From Candidatus Faecousia intestinavium (GTDB lineage: Bacteria; Bacillota; Clostridia; Oscillospirales; Oscillospiraceae): 45,601 nucleotides of DNA. The notes under the pieces were generated by a model. It ran no database searches. It was not told the DNA's origin and saw only the letters and a list, made by a program, of their open reading frames with translations. A program made the position numbers and the translations under genes. The stretch's first letter is position 1. Each line of letters opens with the position of its first letter. Shown here piece after piece: positions 27,869 to 36,336 of this stretch. Location: the NCBI GenBank assembly GCA_018715835.1, contig DVKV01000153.1, positions 1 through 45,601 of the forward strand, read 5' to 3'.

Positions 27869-29128
27869 TCAGCCCCCCCCCGGCACCGCCGTGGCAAAGT
27901 AGATGATATCGCTGATTTTCCGCTGCTGACCGTACACCGGCCGGTTCACCAGCTCATCGTTCATGACAATGGTAGCCGTCTGACCGCCGTCCAGGCAGTA
28001 GGCATTCTGGCAGCCGGTGGCGGCAATGTTTTTGGCGAACATGGCCACCGTGGGAATCTCCTGATAGATGCCCTGGGTATTGGCCGTGGCCACAATATAG
28101 TGCAGAGGGCCCATCTGGCACAGGGCGGCCCGGGCATAGCCCTCGTTGATTTCGCCCACACCGTACCACTGGGGATTCTTCACCTCGTAGTTATCCACCA
28201 GCACCGGTCCGAAAGCCAGGGAGAAGGAAATGTTGTTCTCATCCACGAACTTCTGAACATCCTCCACCGTCAGCACCTCTCCGCCGTAGGTAAAGTGCAT
28301 ATTGCCGTCGGTGTCAATATAGCAGGTCTCGGCATAGGTGCCCTCCACCCGACGGGCCACGCCTTCATAGACCACGGCGCCAAAGTCCCGGAACCGGTAA
28401 AAGTCTCCCGCGGAGGCCACCACCGCATTGACGCTGGCCGCCATCTCCGTGGTCAGATACTGCATTTCCGAACCGTACTCTCCCCCGGCCAGATGCCGGC
28501 GGAACTGGGACGGGTGGGATACCTTGATTTCCGAGAAGGTGTACACCGAGCCATCGTGGACTTCCTTCCAGGTGATGGCAAAAATGCTGTCGTCCAGATA
28601 ATACTGCACGGTGCTGTCCTCATACCGCTCCCCATCCGGCTGAAAATACACCGGCTGATCTTCCAGCAGCCAGGCAGCGTCTTCCAGCACCTGAGCCAGT
28701 TCTTCAGGATCGTTGGACTGTCCGTAGCACGCCGGGTTTGGCTCCGGGGCCACCTGAACACCGTCTTCAATCCAGTATTTTTTCCGAACCGGCTCCACTT
28801 CCACCTCTTCAATCTCCGGCTTTTCCCCGGATGCCAGCGCGACTTTCACCGCGTCATGGCGCAGTGTGACATATTGTTCAAAATCCGCCAGCACATTCTG
28901 GTCCTGAATCTGTTTCACCTGGGCGGGTTGATTCTGTCCAATGGTCACGACCATCCGGTACAGCAGGGCAGCCGTTGCAAAGCAGGAGGCCGGGATGATC
29001 ACCAGGCCCAGCAGAATCAGCAGCGCCCAGCTTCCGGCGCTCCGCTTTTTCCGGGGTTTTTCCGGCTGGGGCGCCGTATTTCTGGGAGGGTTGCCAGGTT
29101 TTCTGGCAAATTTCGGTTGATATGCCAT
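27869..29128 (-). CDS. Membrane-anchored phosphodiester glycosidase (NAGPA-domain) family protein
   Basis: Pro/Lys-rich N-tail, one TM, then NAGPA-like MAASVNAVVASAGDFYRFRDFGAVVYEG...SLAFGPVLVD...NAYCLDGGQTATIVMND. Confidence 0.85.
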   Translation of the reverse strand: MAYQPKFARKPGNPPRNTAPQPEKPRKKRSAGSWALLILLGLVIIPASCFATAALLYRMVVTIGQNQPAQVKQIQDQNVLADFEQYVTLRHDAVKVALASGEKPEIEEVEVEPVRKKYWIEDGVQVAPEPNPACYGQSNDPEELAQVLEDAAWLLEDQPVYFQPDGERYEDSTVQYYLDDSIFAITWKEVHDGSVYTFSEIKVSHPSQFRRHLAGGEYGSEMQYLTTEMAASVNAVVASAGDFYRFRDFGAVVYEGVARRVEGTYAETCYIDTDGNMHFTYGGEVLTVEDVQKFVDENNISFSLAFGPVLVDNYEVKNPQWYGVGEINEGYARAALCQMGPLHYIVATANTQGIYQEIPTVAMFAKNIAATGCQNAYCLDGGQTATIVMNDELVNRPVYGQQRKISDIIYFATAVPGGG

Positions 29129-29140
29129 GACTTTTCCTCC

Positions 29141-29776
29141 TTAGGCCAGCCCCGCCGAAAAGGCGCTGAGCAGCTCTTCATCCGGGATCACCCACCATTG
29201 GTCCTCCCGGCACACCAGGCGCCAGGTGCTGTTCCACGTCCGGGTGGTCTGGGCCTGGTCCAGGGCCTCCTGACAGGCCTGTTCCAGCACCTGATCAATG
29301 AGATCCTGCCGGAAATTGTTGTTCTCATCATAAAGCTCCGCCATTTCCGTGGCTGCCTCCACCCGCTGATTCATCAGATCATGGCTGCGGGTCTGAAAAT
29401 CCCGGGTCATGGCTTCCACATCCAGAGCGGTGATGACTGCATCCCGGGCAAAGCCGCCGTCCAGGACATAGCATTCCCCGGAAAGCTGGCAGGACATACT
29501 CTCCCGGAACGCATCCCAGAACCGGGCCGCCATGGGGTCGGAGGGTACACTGTCCACCCCCAACGCCGGCTGACCATCCAAAAGCTGGGCCGCTGCCGCC
29601 AGATCTCCCCCGGACAGGGCTTGGGCCAGCTGCTCCGAGCAGTTTTCCGCCTCCTGGGGGATTTCCACCGCCAATGTGGGATGATTCAGGCCGTACAGAC
29701 TGATTCCCACCGTTCCCAGCATCAGTACCAATCCCACGACGGCAAAAATACCGGCAATTACCCTGGCAAATTTCAT
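29141..29776 (-). CDS. Uncharacterised membrane-anchored/exported protein
   Basis: N-terminal hydrophobic segment (MKFARVIAGIFAVVGLVLMLGTVGISLYGL), 212 aa; start trimmed to 29776. Confidence 0.65.
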   Translation of the reverse strand: MKFARVIAGIFAVVGLVLMLGTVGISLYGLNHPTLAVEIPQEAENCSEQLAQALSGGDLAAAAQLLDGQPALGVDSVPSDPMAARFWDAFRESMSCQLSGECYVLDGGFARDAVITALDVEAMTRDFQTRSHDLMNQRVEAATEMAELYDENNNFRQDLIDQVLEQACQEALDQAQTTRTWNSTWRLVCREDQWWVIPDEELLSAFSAGLA

Positions 29777-29841
29777 AGCGATTTTTCTTCCTTCCTCACA
29801 CCTGTCAAAATGCACCGCCCAACGGGGAGCGGTGCAAATGG

Positions 29842-31011
29842 TCACAGTACGGATTCGTAAACGTTTTCAATGGCTTCGCCGAAGGCTTTCTTATCAAAGG
29901 CCGAGGCAATCTGTTCGCTGCGCCTGGCGGCAGCATCCCGCCACTTGGGATTATGGCACATCGCATCGATGGCCTGGAGGAACTCCTCGGCGCTGGTATA
30001 CTCATAGCCGTTCTGGCCCTCCTGAAGCACATCCGCCAGGCAGTCATCCTGCCGGCACAGCAGGGGCAGGCCGTTGGCTGCCGCCTCAATGTAGGTCAGT
30101 CCCTGGGTTTCACTGGTGGAGGCACTGACGAACACATCCCCCAACTGGTAATAATACTGTACTTCAGAGGGGTCCACCATGCCGGTGAAGATCACATATT
30201 GCGCCACTCCCAGCCGCTCTGCCTGTTCCTCCAGGTCCAGCCGGGCAGGGCCGTCGCCTACAATCAGGAATTTCAGATTGGGGTTCTGCTTCCGGGCCTG
30301 GGCGAACAGATTCATCAGCTCTCCCAGGTTCTTTTCTCCGCCCAGGCGGCCCAGGTTCAGCATTACCTGATCCTCGTCGGCAATGCCCAGCGCCCGGCGC
30401 CGTTCCAGGCGCTGCTGCGGGGTCAGCCGCTTGTGGTGCTGCTCCAGGCTGATGCCGCTGGGCACCACGCTGATGGGGGCCCGCATTCCATAGCTTTGCA
30501 GGGTATTCTCCACCTTCTGGGTGGGTGCCACCAGGGATTTCACCTGTTTGAGCCGGTGTCGGGAGAGTACCTTGGCCAGGTAATCCCCCAGGCGTTTGCT
30601 GGGGATCACATATGAGGTCAGATACTGCTCATACAGGGTGTGGTAGGTATGTACGATGGGTGCGCCGGTGATCCGGGAAATCCGGGCAGCAAACTGAAAG
30701 CTGAAAAACTCGCACTGGCTGTGAACCACATCCGGCTTCCAGTCGATGATCTCCTGAATCAGCTTGTGCCGATAAGACACTGGCATCCGCAGGTTGGGAT
30801 ACACCGCCTTCAGGGGGATGGAGCGAATATAATAGACCGCCCCTTCTTTATGGGAATGCAGGTTGTTGGAAATCGTCAGAATCTTCACATCGTGGCCGTT
30901 GGCCGTCAGTTCGTCAAACAAATTTTTCACCGAGGTGACCACACCGTTGGTATCGGTGGTGAACAGATCGGTGGTAATCAGGATCTTCAATTTGGTGTCC
31001 TGGGATGGCAT
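29842..31011 (-). CDS. Glycosyltransferase family 4 (diacylglycerol glucosyltransferase-like)
   Basis: GT4 signatures ITTDLFTTDTNGVVTSVKNL; VVPSGISLEQH; VSASTSETQGLTYIEAAANGLPLL. Start ATG 31011 with GGAGGGAG SD. Confidence 0.88.
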   Translation of the reverse strand: MPSQDTKLKILITTDLFTTDTNGVVTSVKNLFDELTANGHDVKILTISNNLHSHKEGAVYYIRSIPLKAVYPNLRMPVSYRHKLIQEIIDWKPDVVHSQCEFFSFQFAARISRITGAPIVHTYHTLYEQYLTSYVIPSKRLGDYLAKVLSRHRLKQVKSLVAPTQKVENTLQSYGMRAPISVVPSGISLEQHHKRLTPQQRLERRRALGIADEDQVMLNLGRLGGEKNLGELMNLFAQARKQNPNLKFLIVGDGPARLDLEEQAERLGVAQYVIFTGMVDPSEVQYYYQLGDVFVSASTSETQGLTYIEAAANGLPLLCRQDDCLADVLQEGQNGYEYTSAEEFLQAIDAMCHNPKWRDAAARRSEQIASAFDKKAFGEAIENVYESVL

Positions 31012-31071
31012 GCATTCTCCCTCCGTCATTGCCAAAATTCCTTTTTCCTGGAAATACAACTATGTTCTTTT

Positions 31072-31080
31072 ATTATATCA
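31072..31080 (-). promoter_or_regulatory. Extended -10 promoter of GT4 operon
   Basis: Minus strand TGATATAAT. Confidence 0.5.
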
Positions 31081-31164
31081 GATTCCCGCTAAATTTCTAT
31101 GGGCAAACTTCTTAAGTTTTCTTTAGATTTTCCCTGGGGCATTGTTAACCCTTGGGAAGAATTG

Positions 31165-31193
31165 TTGGCTTTTTCCAGAATTTGTGCTACAAT
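31165..31193 (+). promoter_or_regulatory. Promoter of cell-wall-binding carboxypeptidase gene
   Basis: TTGGCT, 17 bp, TACAAT with extended TG (TGCTACAAT). Confidence 0.5.
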
Positions 31194-31221
31194 GACGAAA
31201 ATAACCCCTTGGAGGTTCGCC

Positions 31222-32625
31222 ATGAATGTCAAAGTCCGTTGGATTCTGCCCGCTGCCGGGCTGCTGCTGTTTCTGGCCGCAGTGGGCATGGGTATCTGGC
31301 ACTGGTATGACAACAACGTCGACCGCAGCGGCTGGATTGAAAAAGACGGGCAGCGGATTTATCGGGACTTTTATGCAGACCCGGTTTCCGGATGGCTGGA
31401 GCTGCCGGAGGGCACCTACTATTTCCCTTCCGACGGCATTCCCTGCACCGGCTGGCAGAAGCTGAACGGGTTTACATACTATTTTGGTGACGACGGCGTC
31501 ATGACCACCGGCTGGCTGGAGCAGAACGGCAAGCGCTACTACTTTGGAGACAACGGGGCCATGGTTCCCGGCTGGCTCTGGCTGGGAGAAGATCGATACT
31601 ACTTCCGGGATGGTTATGCCGTCACCGGCTGGCAGGAGATTGAGGGACAAACCTATTATTTTGATGATGAGGGCATCATGGCCGCCGGATTTACCAATAT
31701 TGAGGGAGACCGTTACCACTTCAGCGAAGACGGCATTCTTACCATTGGTTTTGCGGACATTGACGGCAGCCGGTATTACTTTGGAGAGGACGGCGTTCTG
31801 GTCACGGGACTGACCGAAATTGAGGGACAGACCTATCAGTTTGGAACAGACGGGGCAATGTTCACCGGCTGGGAAATTACGGACTCCGGGCGGCGGTATT
31901 TCCTGGCCGATGGGCCCATGGCCCTGGGCTGGCAGAGTGTGGAGGGTCAGACCTGTTACTTTGGAGAGGACGGTTTTCTGGTCTCCGGCTGGGTGAACCG
32001 GGGAGAATACCGCTGCTACCTCTACCCGGAGGGGGGCTGTGCCATCGGGCCCGCGCAAATTGACGGGGAAACCCACTACTTCTCCCCCGGAGGACTGGAA
32101 GTGATTCTGGTCAACGCCCTGAATCCGGTGCCGGACTATTTTAAGCGGGATCTGGTAAATGTGGTGGATTACCACGATGTGGACCGGCGGTGTTACGACG
32201 CCCTGGTGCAGATGCTGGACGACTGCACCGCCGCCGGTATTGAATACGACTTCAACTCCGCTTATCGCACCGTGGAAGAGCAGGCCCAGATTCTGGCCCA
32301 GCGCACCCAGGAGTACATGGACTACTACGAGTGGGAAGAAGAAAAGGCCCGGGAAAAAGCCTTGGAAACCGTGGCCCTGCCCGGCACCAGCGAACACAAC
32401 CTGGGGCTGGCGGTGGATCTGCTGGGCAGCCAAGCGGTGGCCTGGTTCCAGGAGCACTGCTGGGACTATGGCTTCATCGTCCGCTACGCCGCGGACAAGC
32501 AGGACTACACCGGCATCACCAATGAGCCCTGGCACTTCCGGTATGTGGGAAAGGAAGTAGCCCTGGAGCTGAAGGACTCCGGGCTGTGCCTGGAGGAATA
32601 TCTGGGGGCACCCCCGGCCGGATAA
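31222..32625 (+). CDS. Membrane-anchored cell-wall-binding-repeat protein with C-terminal VanY/M15B D-alanyl-D-alanine carboxypeptidase domain
   Basis: About a dozen GW...YYF...G repeats, then FNSAYRTVEEQ, GTSEHNLGLAVDL and EPWHFRYVG of M15B peptidases. Start ATG 31222 after GGAGG. Confidence 0.92.
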   Translation: MNVKVRWILPAAGLLLFLAAVGMGIWHWYDNNVDRSGWIEKDGQRIYRDFYADPVSGWLELPEGTYYFPSDGIPCTGWQKLNGFTYYFGDDGVMTTGWLEQNGKRYYFGDNGAMVPGWLWLGEDRYYFRDGYAVTGWQEIEGQTYYFDDEGIMAAGFTNIEGDRYHFSEDGILTIGFADIDGSRYYFGEDGVLVTGLTEIEGQTYQFGTDGAMFTGWEITDSGRRYFLADGPMALGWQSVEGQTCYFGEDGFLVSGWVNRGEYRCYLYPEGGCAIGPAQIDGETHYFSPGGLEVILVNALNPVPDYFKRDLVNVVDYHDVDRRCYDALVQMLDDCTAAGIEYDFNSAYRTVEEQAQILAQRTQEYMDYYEWEEEKAREKALETVALPGTSEHNLGLAVDLLGSQAVAWFQEHCWDYGFIVRYAADKQDYTGITNEPWHFRYVGKEVALELKDSGLCLEEYLGAPPAG

Positions 32626-32631
32626 AACAAA

Positions 32632-32660
32632 AGCCGCCGAATCTTCTGATTCGGCGGCAA
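32632..32660. terminator. Terminator between convergent carboxypeptidase and HD genes
   Basis: GCCGCCGAATC-TTCT-GATTCGGCGGC. Confidence 0.75.
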
Positions 32661-32662
32661 AT

Positions 32663-33238
32663 TTATTGGTTTTTCTGCTCCGATGCTGCAATTTTCTCCC
32701 GGGTCCACTGGTCAATTTCCTGTTTCAGTTCCCGCAGATAGGGAGAAAACCGCACGTTTTCCGCCCCATAGGTCAGCTGGAGGCTGTATTCCAGGGGAAG
32801 CCAGGAATCAATGTCCGATTCATTGTGCTGGATCACCGCTTCCAGCCGGTCCAGTGCCTTGTAAAGCTTTGCCTCTCCGGTTTTCTGGGCGTTCATCTCT
32901 TCCAGAAGACTTTCCCACTCTCCCCGGACGTCCGCCGGGAGGGTCTGAATCCAGCGGTCAAACAGATCGTCCTCCCGCCGGGAATCGGCATCGGTTTTGA
33001 CAAAAGTGGGGATGTCCCCGGTAAAAGCCTCCCCCAGGTCATGGATCAGGCACATCCGGATCACCCGGTTCAAATCCAGCTCGGGAAACTCCCCGGTAAG
33101 AAGCATGGCCATCAGTGCCAGCCGCCAGGAATGCTCCGCCACGCTTTCGGGTCTTCCTGTGGAAGTGACACAGTGACGGGTATTGCATTTGAGTTTCTCC
33201 GCCACCCGGAGAATCTTCAGAAGTTGCGCAGGTTGCAC
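32663..33238 (-). CDS. HD-domain phosphohydrolase (YfbR-like)
   Basis: RHCVTSTGRPESVAEHSWRLALMAMLL...MCLIHDLGEAFTGDIPTF. Confidence 0.88.
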   Translation of the reverse strand: MQPAQLLKILRVAEKLKCNTRHCVTSTGRPESVAEHSWRLALMAMLLTGEFPELDLNRVIRMCLIHDLGEAFTGDIPTFVKTDADSRREDDLFDRWIQTLPADVRGEWESLLEEMNAQKTGEAKLYKALDRLEAVIQHNESDIDSWLPLEYSLQLTYGAENVRFSPYLRELKQEIDQWTREKIAASEQKNQ

Positions 33239-33253
33239 AGGTTATCTCCTTTT

Positions 33254-33285
33254 CAAAAAGTCAGCGGGCCGGAAATCCGGCCCGC
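33254..33285 (-). terminator. Terminator after ABC transporter operon
   Basis: GCGGGCCGGA/TCCGGCCCGC hairpin with T run on minus. Confidence 0.75.
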
Positions 33286-33294
33286 ATGGTGTTT

Positions 33295-34089
33295 TCAGGA
33301 CAGAACCATCTTGTCGTCCACTTCGTCGGAGCCGGAAGCCTGGCTGAACAGGCTGAGCAGATGCTCCACCGTCAGATTTTTCTTCTCTTCCCCGGATACG
33401 TCCACCACCACATGGCCGTCATACATCATAATCAGCCGGTTGCCGTAGGCAATGGCGTCGCGCATATTGTGGGTGATCATCAGAGTGGTCAGATGGTCCT
33501 TCTCCACAATCCGCTGGGTGGCGTCCAGCACCTTGGCGGCGGTTTTGGGGTCCAGGGCAGCGGTATGCTCATCCAGCAGCAGCAGTTTGGGCTTCTGCAG
33601 GGTGGCCATCAGCAGAGTCAGCGCCTGCCGCTGTCCGCCGGACAGCAGACCCACTTTGGCGGTCATCCGGTTTTCCAGACCAAGGCCCAGAATTTTCAGC
33701 TGCTCCCGGTAGCTCTCCCGTTCCGCCCGGGTAATGCCGCTGCGCAGAGTCCGGCTCTGCCCCCGGCGGGCCGCCAGGGCCAGGTTCTCCTCAATCTGCA
33801 TGGTGGCGGCGGTGCCCATCATGGGGTCCTGGAAGACCCGGCCGATGTACTTGGCCCGCTTGTATTCCGGCAGGTTGGTCACATCCACCCCGTCAATGAG
33901 AATTTTTCCCGAATCCACCCCGAACACGCCGGCCACAGCGTTGAGCATGGTGGATTTTCCGGCACCGTTGCCGCCGATGACGGTGACAAAGTCCCCTTCC
34001 TCCATGGTCAGGTTCAGGCACTGGAGGGCGACCTTTTCATTGATGGTGCCGGGGTTGAAGGTCTTCCACACATTTTCCAGTTTAAGCAC
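33295..34089 (-). CDS. ABC transporter ATP-binding protein (Trp/Tyr-type uptake system family)
   Basis: Walker A GGNGAGKST, signature LSGGQRQALTL, Walker B LLLLDEHTAAL. Confidence 0.93.
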   Translation of the reverse strand: MLKLENVWKTFNPGTINEKVALQCLNLTMEEGDFVTVIGGNGAGKSTMLNAVAGVFGVDSGKILIDGVDVTNLPEYKRAKYIGRVFQDPMMGTAATMQIEENLALAARRGQSRTLRSGITRAERESYREQLKILGLGLENRMTAKVGLLSGGQRQALTLLMATLQKPKLLLLDEHTAALDPKTAAKVLDATQRIVEKDHLTTLMITHNMRDAIAYGNRLIMMYDGHVVVDVSGEEKKNLTVEHLLSLFSQASGSDEVDDKMVLS

Positions 34090-35017
34090 GGTTCTTCACC
34101 TTCCCCTTCTTGTGGAAATACTGCTGCTGCCAGTAGGGAATTGCCAGGAACAACGCCACAATCAGCGCAGAAATCAGCTTCATATAGTTGGTATTCATCT
34201 TGAACTCGCTGATGACGAACTGAATCACCACATAGTAGATGATGGCGCCCAGGGACACCGCCAGCAGTTTCAGTCCGAAATTGCGGAACAGCTTGCCGAA
34301 GGCCACCTCTCCGATGATGATGGCAGCCAGACCGATGACGATGGCGCCCCGGCCCATGTTGATCTCCGCGAAACCGTTGTACTGGCACAGCAGGGAGCCG
34401 GACAGGGCTACCAATGCGTTGGCCAGCGCCAGACCCAGCACCTGGTTGAAGCTGGTGTTGATGCCCTGGGCCCGGGCCATGTTGGGATTGGCGCCGGTGG
34501 CCCGGATGGAGCAGCCCCGCTCGGTGCCGAAGAACCAGTACAGCACCCCGATCACCGCCAGGGTAAACACGCTGACCACCAGGATGGGATGCTGCCAGAA
34601 AGGACGGGTCCCCTTCTGCACCTCCTGCAGATACCGCAGGGAGATCAGCACGTCATAGTTATTTACGTTCAATGGGATATTGGACTTCATGTCCATGATG
34701 GCCAGGTTCACGGACCACAGTCCCAGCTGAGTGAGAATGCCGGACAAAATGGCTGGGATGCCGCACTTGGTGTGGAAAAAGCCGGTGGCCAGGCCCGCCA
34801 GCATACCGGCCAGGGCCGCCGCCAGCATGGCAACCCACACGTTATAGCCGGCGGTCATCATCACCACGCATACTGCGCCGCCGGTACAGAAAGAGCCGTC
34901 CACCGTCAGGTCGGAAATGCTCAGAATCTGATAAGTCAGGTATACGCCAATGGCCATGATGCCCCAGATCAATCCCTGGGCCACCGCGCCGGGCATGGCG
35001 TTTAGAAAGCTCGTCAT
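34082..35017 (-). CDS. ABC transporter permease
   Basis: Hydrophobic permease, overlaps the ATPase gene by 8 nt; located between SBP and ATPase genes. Confidence 0.92.
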   Translation of the reverse strand: MTSFLNAMPGAVAQGLIWGIMAIGVYLTYQILSISDLTVDGSFCTGGAVCVVMMTAGYNVWVAMLAAALAGMLAGLATGFFHTKCGIPAILSGILTQLGLWSVNLAIMDMKSNIPLNVNNYDVLISLRYLQEVQKGTRPFWQHPILVVSVFTLAVIGVLYWFFGTERGCSIRATGANPNMARAQGINTSFNQVLGLALANALVALSGSLLCQYNGFAEINMGRGAIVIGLAAIIIGEVAFGKLFRNFGLKLLAVSLGAIIYYVVIQFVISEFKMNTNYMKLISALIVALFLAIPYWQQQYFHKKGKVKNRA

Positions 35018-35050
35018 AAAAAAGTCCTCCGAATGGATTTCGCCAGAAGT

Positions 35051-35077
35051 GGGCGAGGTGGCACAGCCGCCTCGCCC
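35051..35077 (-). other. Intercistronic hairpin between SBP and permease genes
   Basis: GGGCGAGGTGGC-ACA-GCCGCCTCGCCC, 12-bp stem. Confidence 0.65.
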
Positions 35078-35098
35078 GCTTGTTGGATTGGTTTGGAA

Positions 35099-36148
35099 TC
35101 AGTCAACGGCAACCGGCTCATAGCCCTCCAGGGGGGTAATGCCCAGGGCTTCGCAGATGGCGGCGTTGTACTTGGGGGTGAAATTGTCGGCGTAGGCGAT
35201 GGGCATGGTAGAAATGTCCGCCTCGCCGGTGAGGATCTGGGCTGCCATCTCGGCGGTCTTCACGCCCAGGTCATAGTAGCTGATGGACAGGGTTGCCACG
35301 CCGCAGCCTTTGCAGATGCCCTCTTCACCGGTAATCACCGGGACACCGGCGGGCTGGCAGATGCCGTCCACAATGCCGGCGGCAGAAGCCACGGTATTGT
35401 CGGTGGGCACATAGATCACATCGGAGTTATCCGCAGCAGTCTGGGTGACGGCCTGCAGGTCATTGGAATCGGCGAAGGGATACTGGGTGCAGGTGAAGCC
35501 CATTTCCTCCAGGTAGCTCTGAACGGTGTCCACCTGGTACTGGGAGTTGGATTCCGCAGAGCAGTACAGCAGACCCACGGTCTTGGCATCCGGGAACCAG
35601 TCCTTCACCATCTGGGCCTGCTGGTCCAGAGGCGCCAGGTCGGAAGTGCCGGAGACGTTGCCGCCTACGGTGCCGTTGAAGTCTTCAATGCCCATGGCCA
35701 CGCCATACTCCGTGATGGAGGTGCCCAGGATGGGGATGTCGGCAGTGGCAGCGGCGGCAGACTGGAGGGACGTAGTGGCGTTGGCCATAATCAGGTCCAC
35801 TTCATCCGCCACAAAGGCGTTTACAATGTTGGCGCAGGTGGCGGAGTCACCAGCGGCAACCTGAACATCAAATTCCACGTTGTCCTCGCCCAGCAGCTCG
35901 GTGAGCCGGTCTACAAACCCCTGGGTCGCGGCGTCCAGGGCGTCATGGGGCACCAGCTGGCATACGCCAACCACATATTTCTCTCCGGCGGCAGCAGCAG
36001 TGGTATCCGCCGCTGCTTCGGTTTCTGCCCCGGCTGGGGTGGTCTCCTGGGCCGCTGCGGTGGTCTGGGCAGCACTGTCGGAAGCGCCGCAGGCAGCCAG
36101 CGTGAACAGCATGGCCATGGCAAGGATTGCGGCAATCAGCTTTTTCAT
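35099..36148 (-). CDS. ABC transporter substrate-binding lipoprotein (ABC_sub_bind/TrpX-like)
   Basis: Lipobox MKKLIAAILAMAMLFTLAAC; VGVCQLVPHDALDAATQGFVDRL. Confidence 0.92.
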   Translation of the reverse strand: MKKLIAAILAMAMLFTLAACGASDSAAQTTAAAQETTPAGAETEAAADTTAAAAGEKYVVGVCQLVPHDALDAATQGFVDRLTELLGEDNVEFDVQVAAGDSATCANIVNAFVADEVDLIMANATTSLQSAAAATADIPILGTSITEYGVAMGIEDFNGTVGGNVSGTSDLAPLDQQAQMVKDWFPDAKTVGLLYCSAESNSQYQVDTVQSYLEEMGFTCTQYPFADSNDLQAVTQTAADNSDVIYVPTDNTVASAAGIVDGICQPAGVPVITGEEGICKGCGVATLSISYYDLGVKTAEMAAQILTGEADISTMPIAYADNFTPKYNAAICEALGITPLEGYEPVAVD

Positions 36149-36215
36149 AATTCTTCTCTCCTTCTGCTGTGATTCCGTGTACAATTGTACGCACATGGAA
36201 TACTGGATGGAAGAT

Positions 36216-36244
36216 ACTATAGCACCCGAAAAAACAGATGTCAA
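36216..36244 (-). promoter_or_regulatory. Promoter of ABC transporter operon
   Basis: Minus strand TTGACA, 17 bp, TATAGT. Confidence 0.78.
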
Positions 36245-36293
36245 CGGATTTCTATGAATCTATTCTAAGCATTTAAAATTTAAATACTCATTC

Positions 36294-36325
36294 TGAAAAA
36301 TGTCGGCTCCGGTCTTCCGGAGCCG
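36294..36325 (-). terminator. Terminator after VWA gene
   Basis: GGCTCCGG-TCTT-CCGGAGCC with T run on minus. Confidence 0.75.
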
Positions 36326-36336
36326 CCAGAGAAGTA

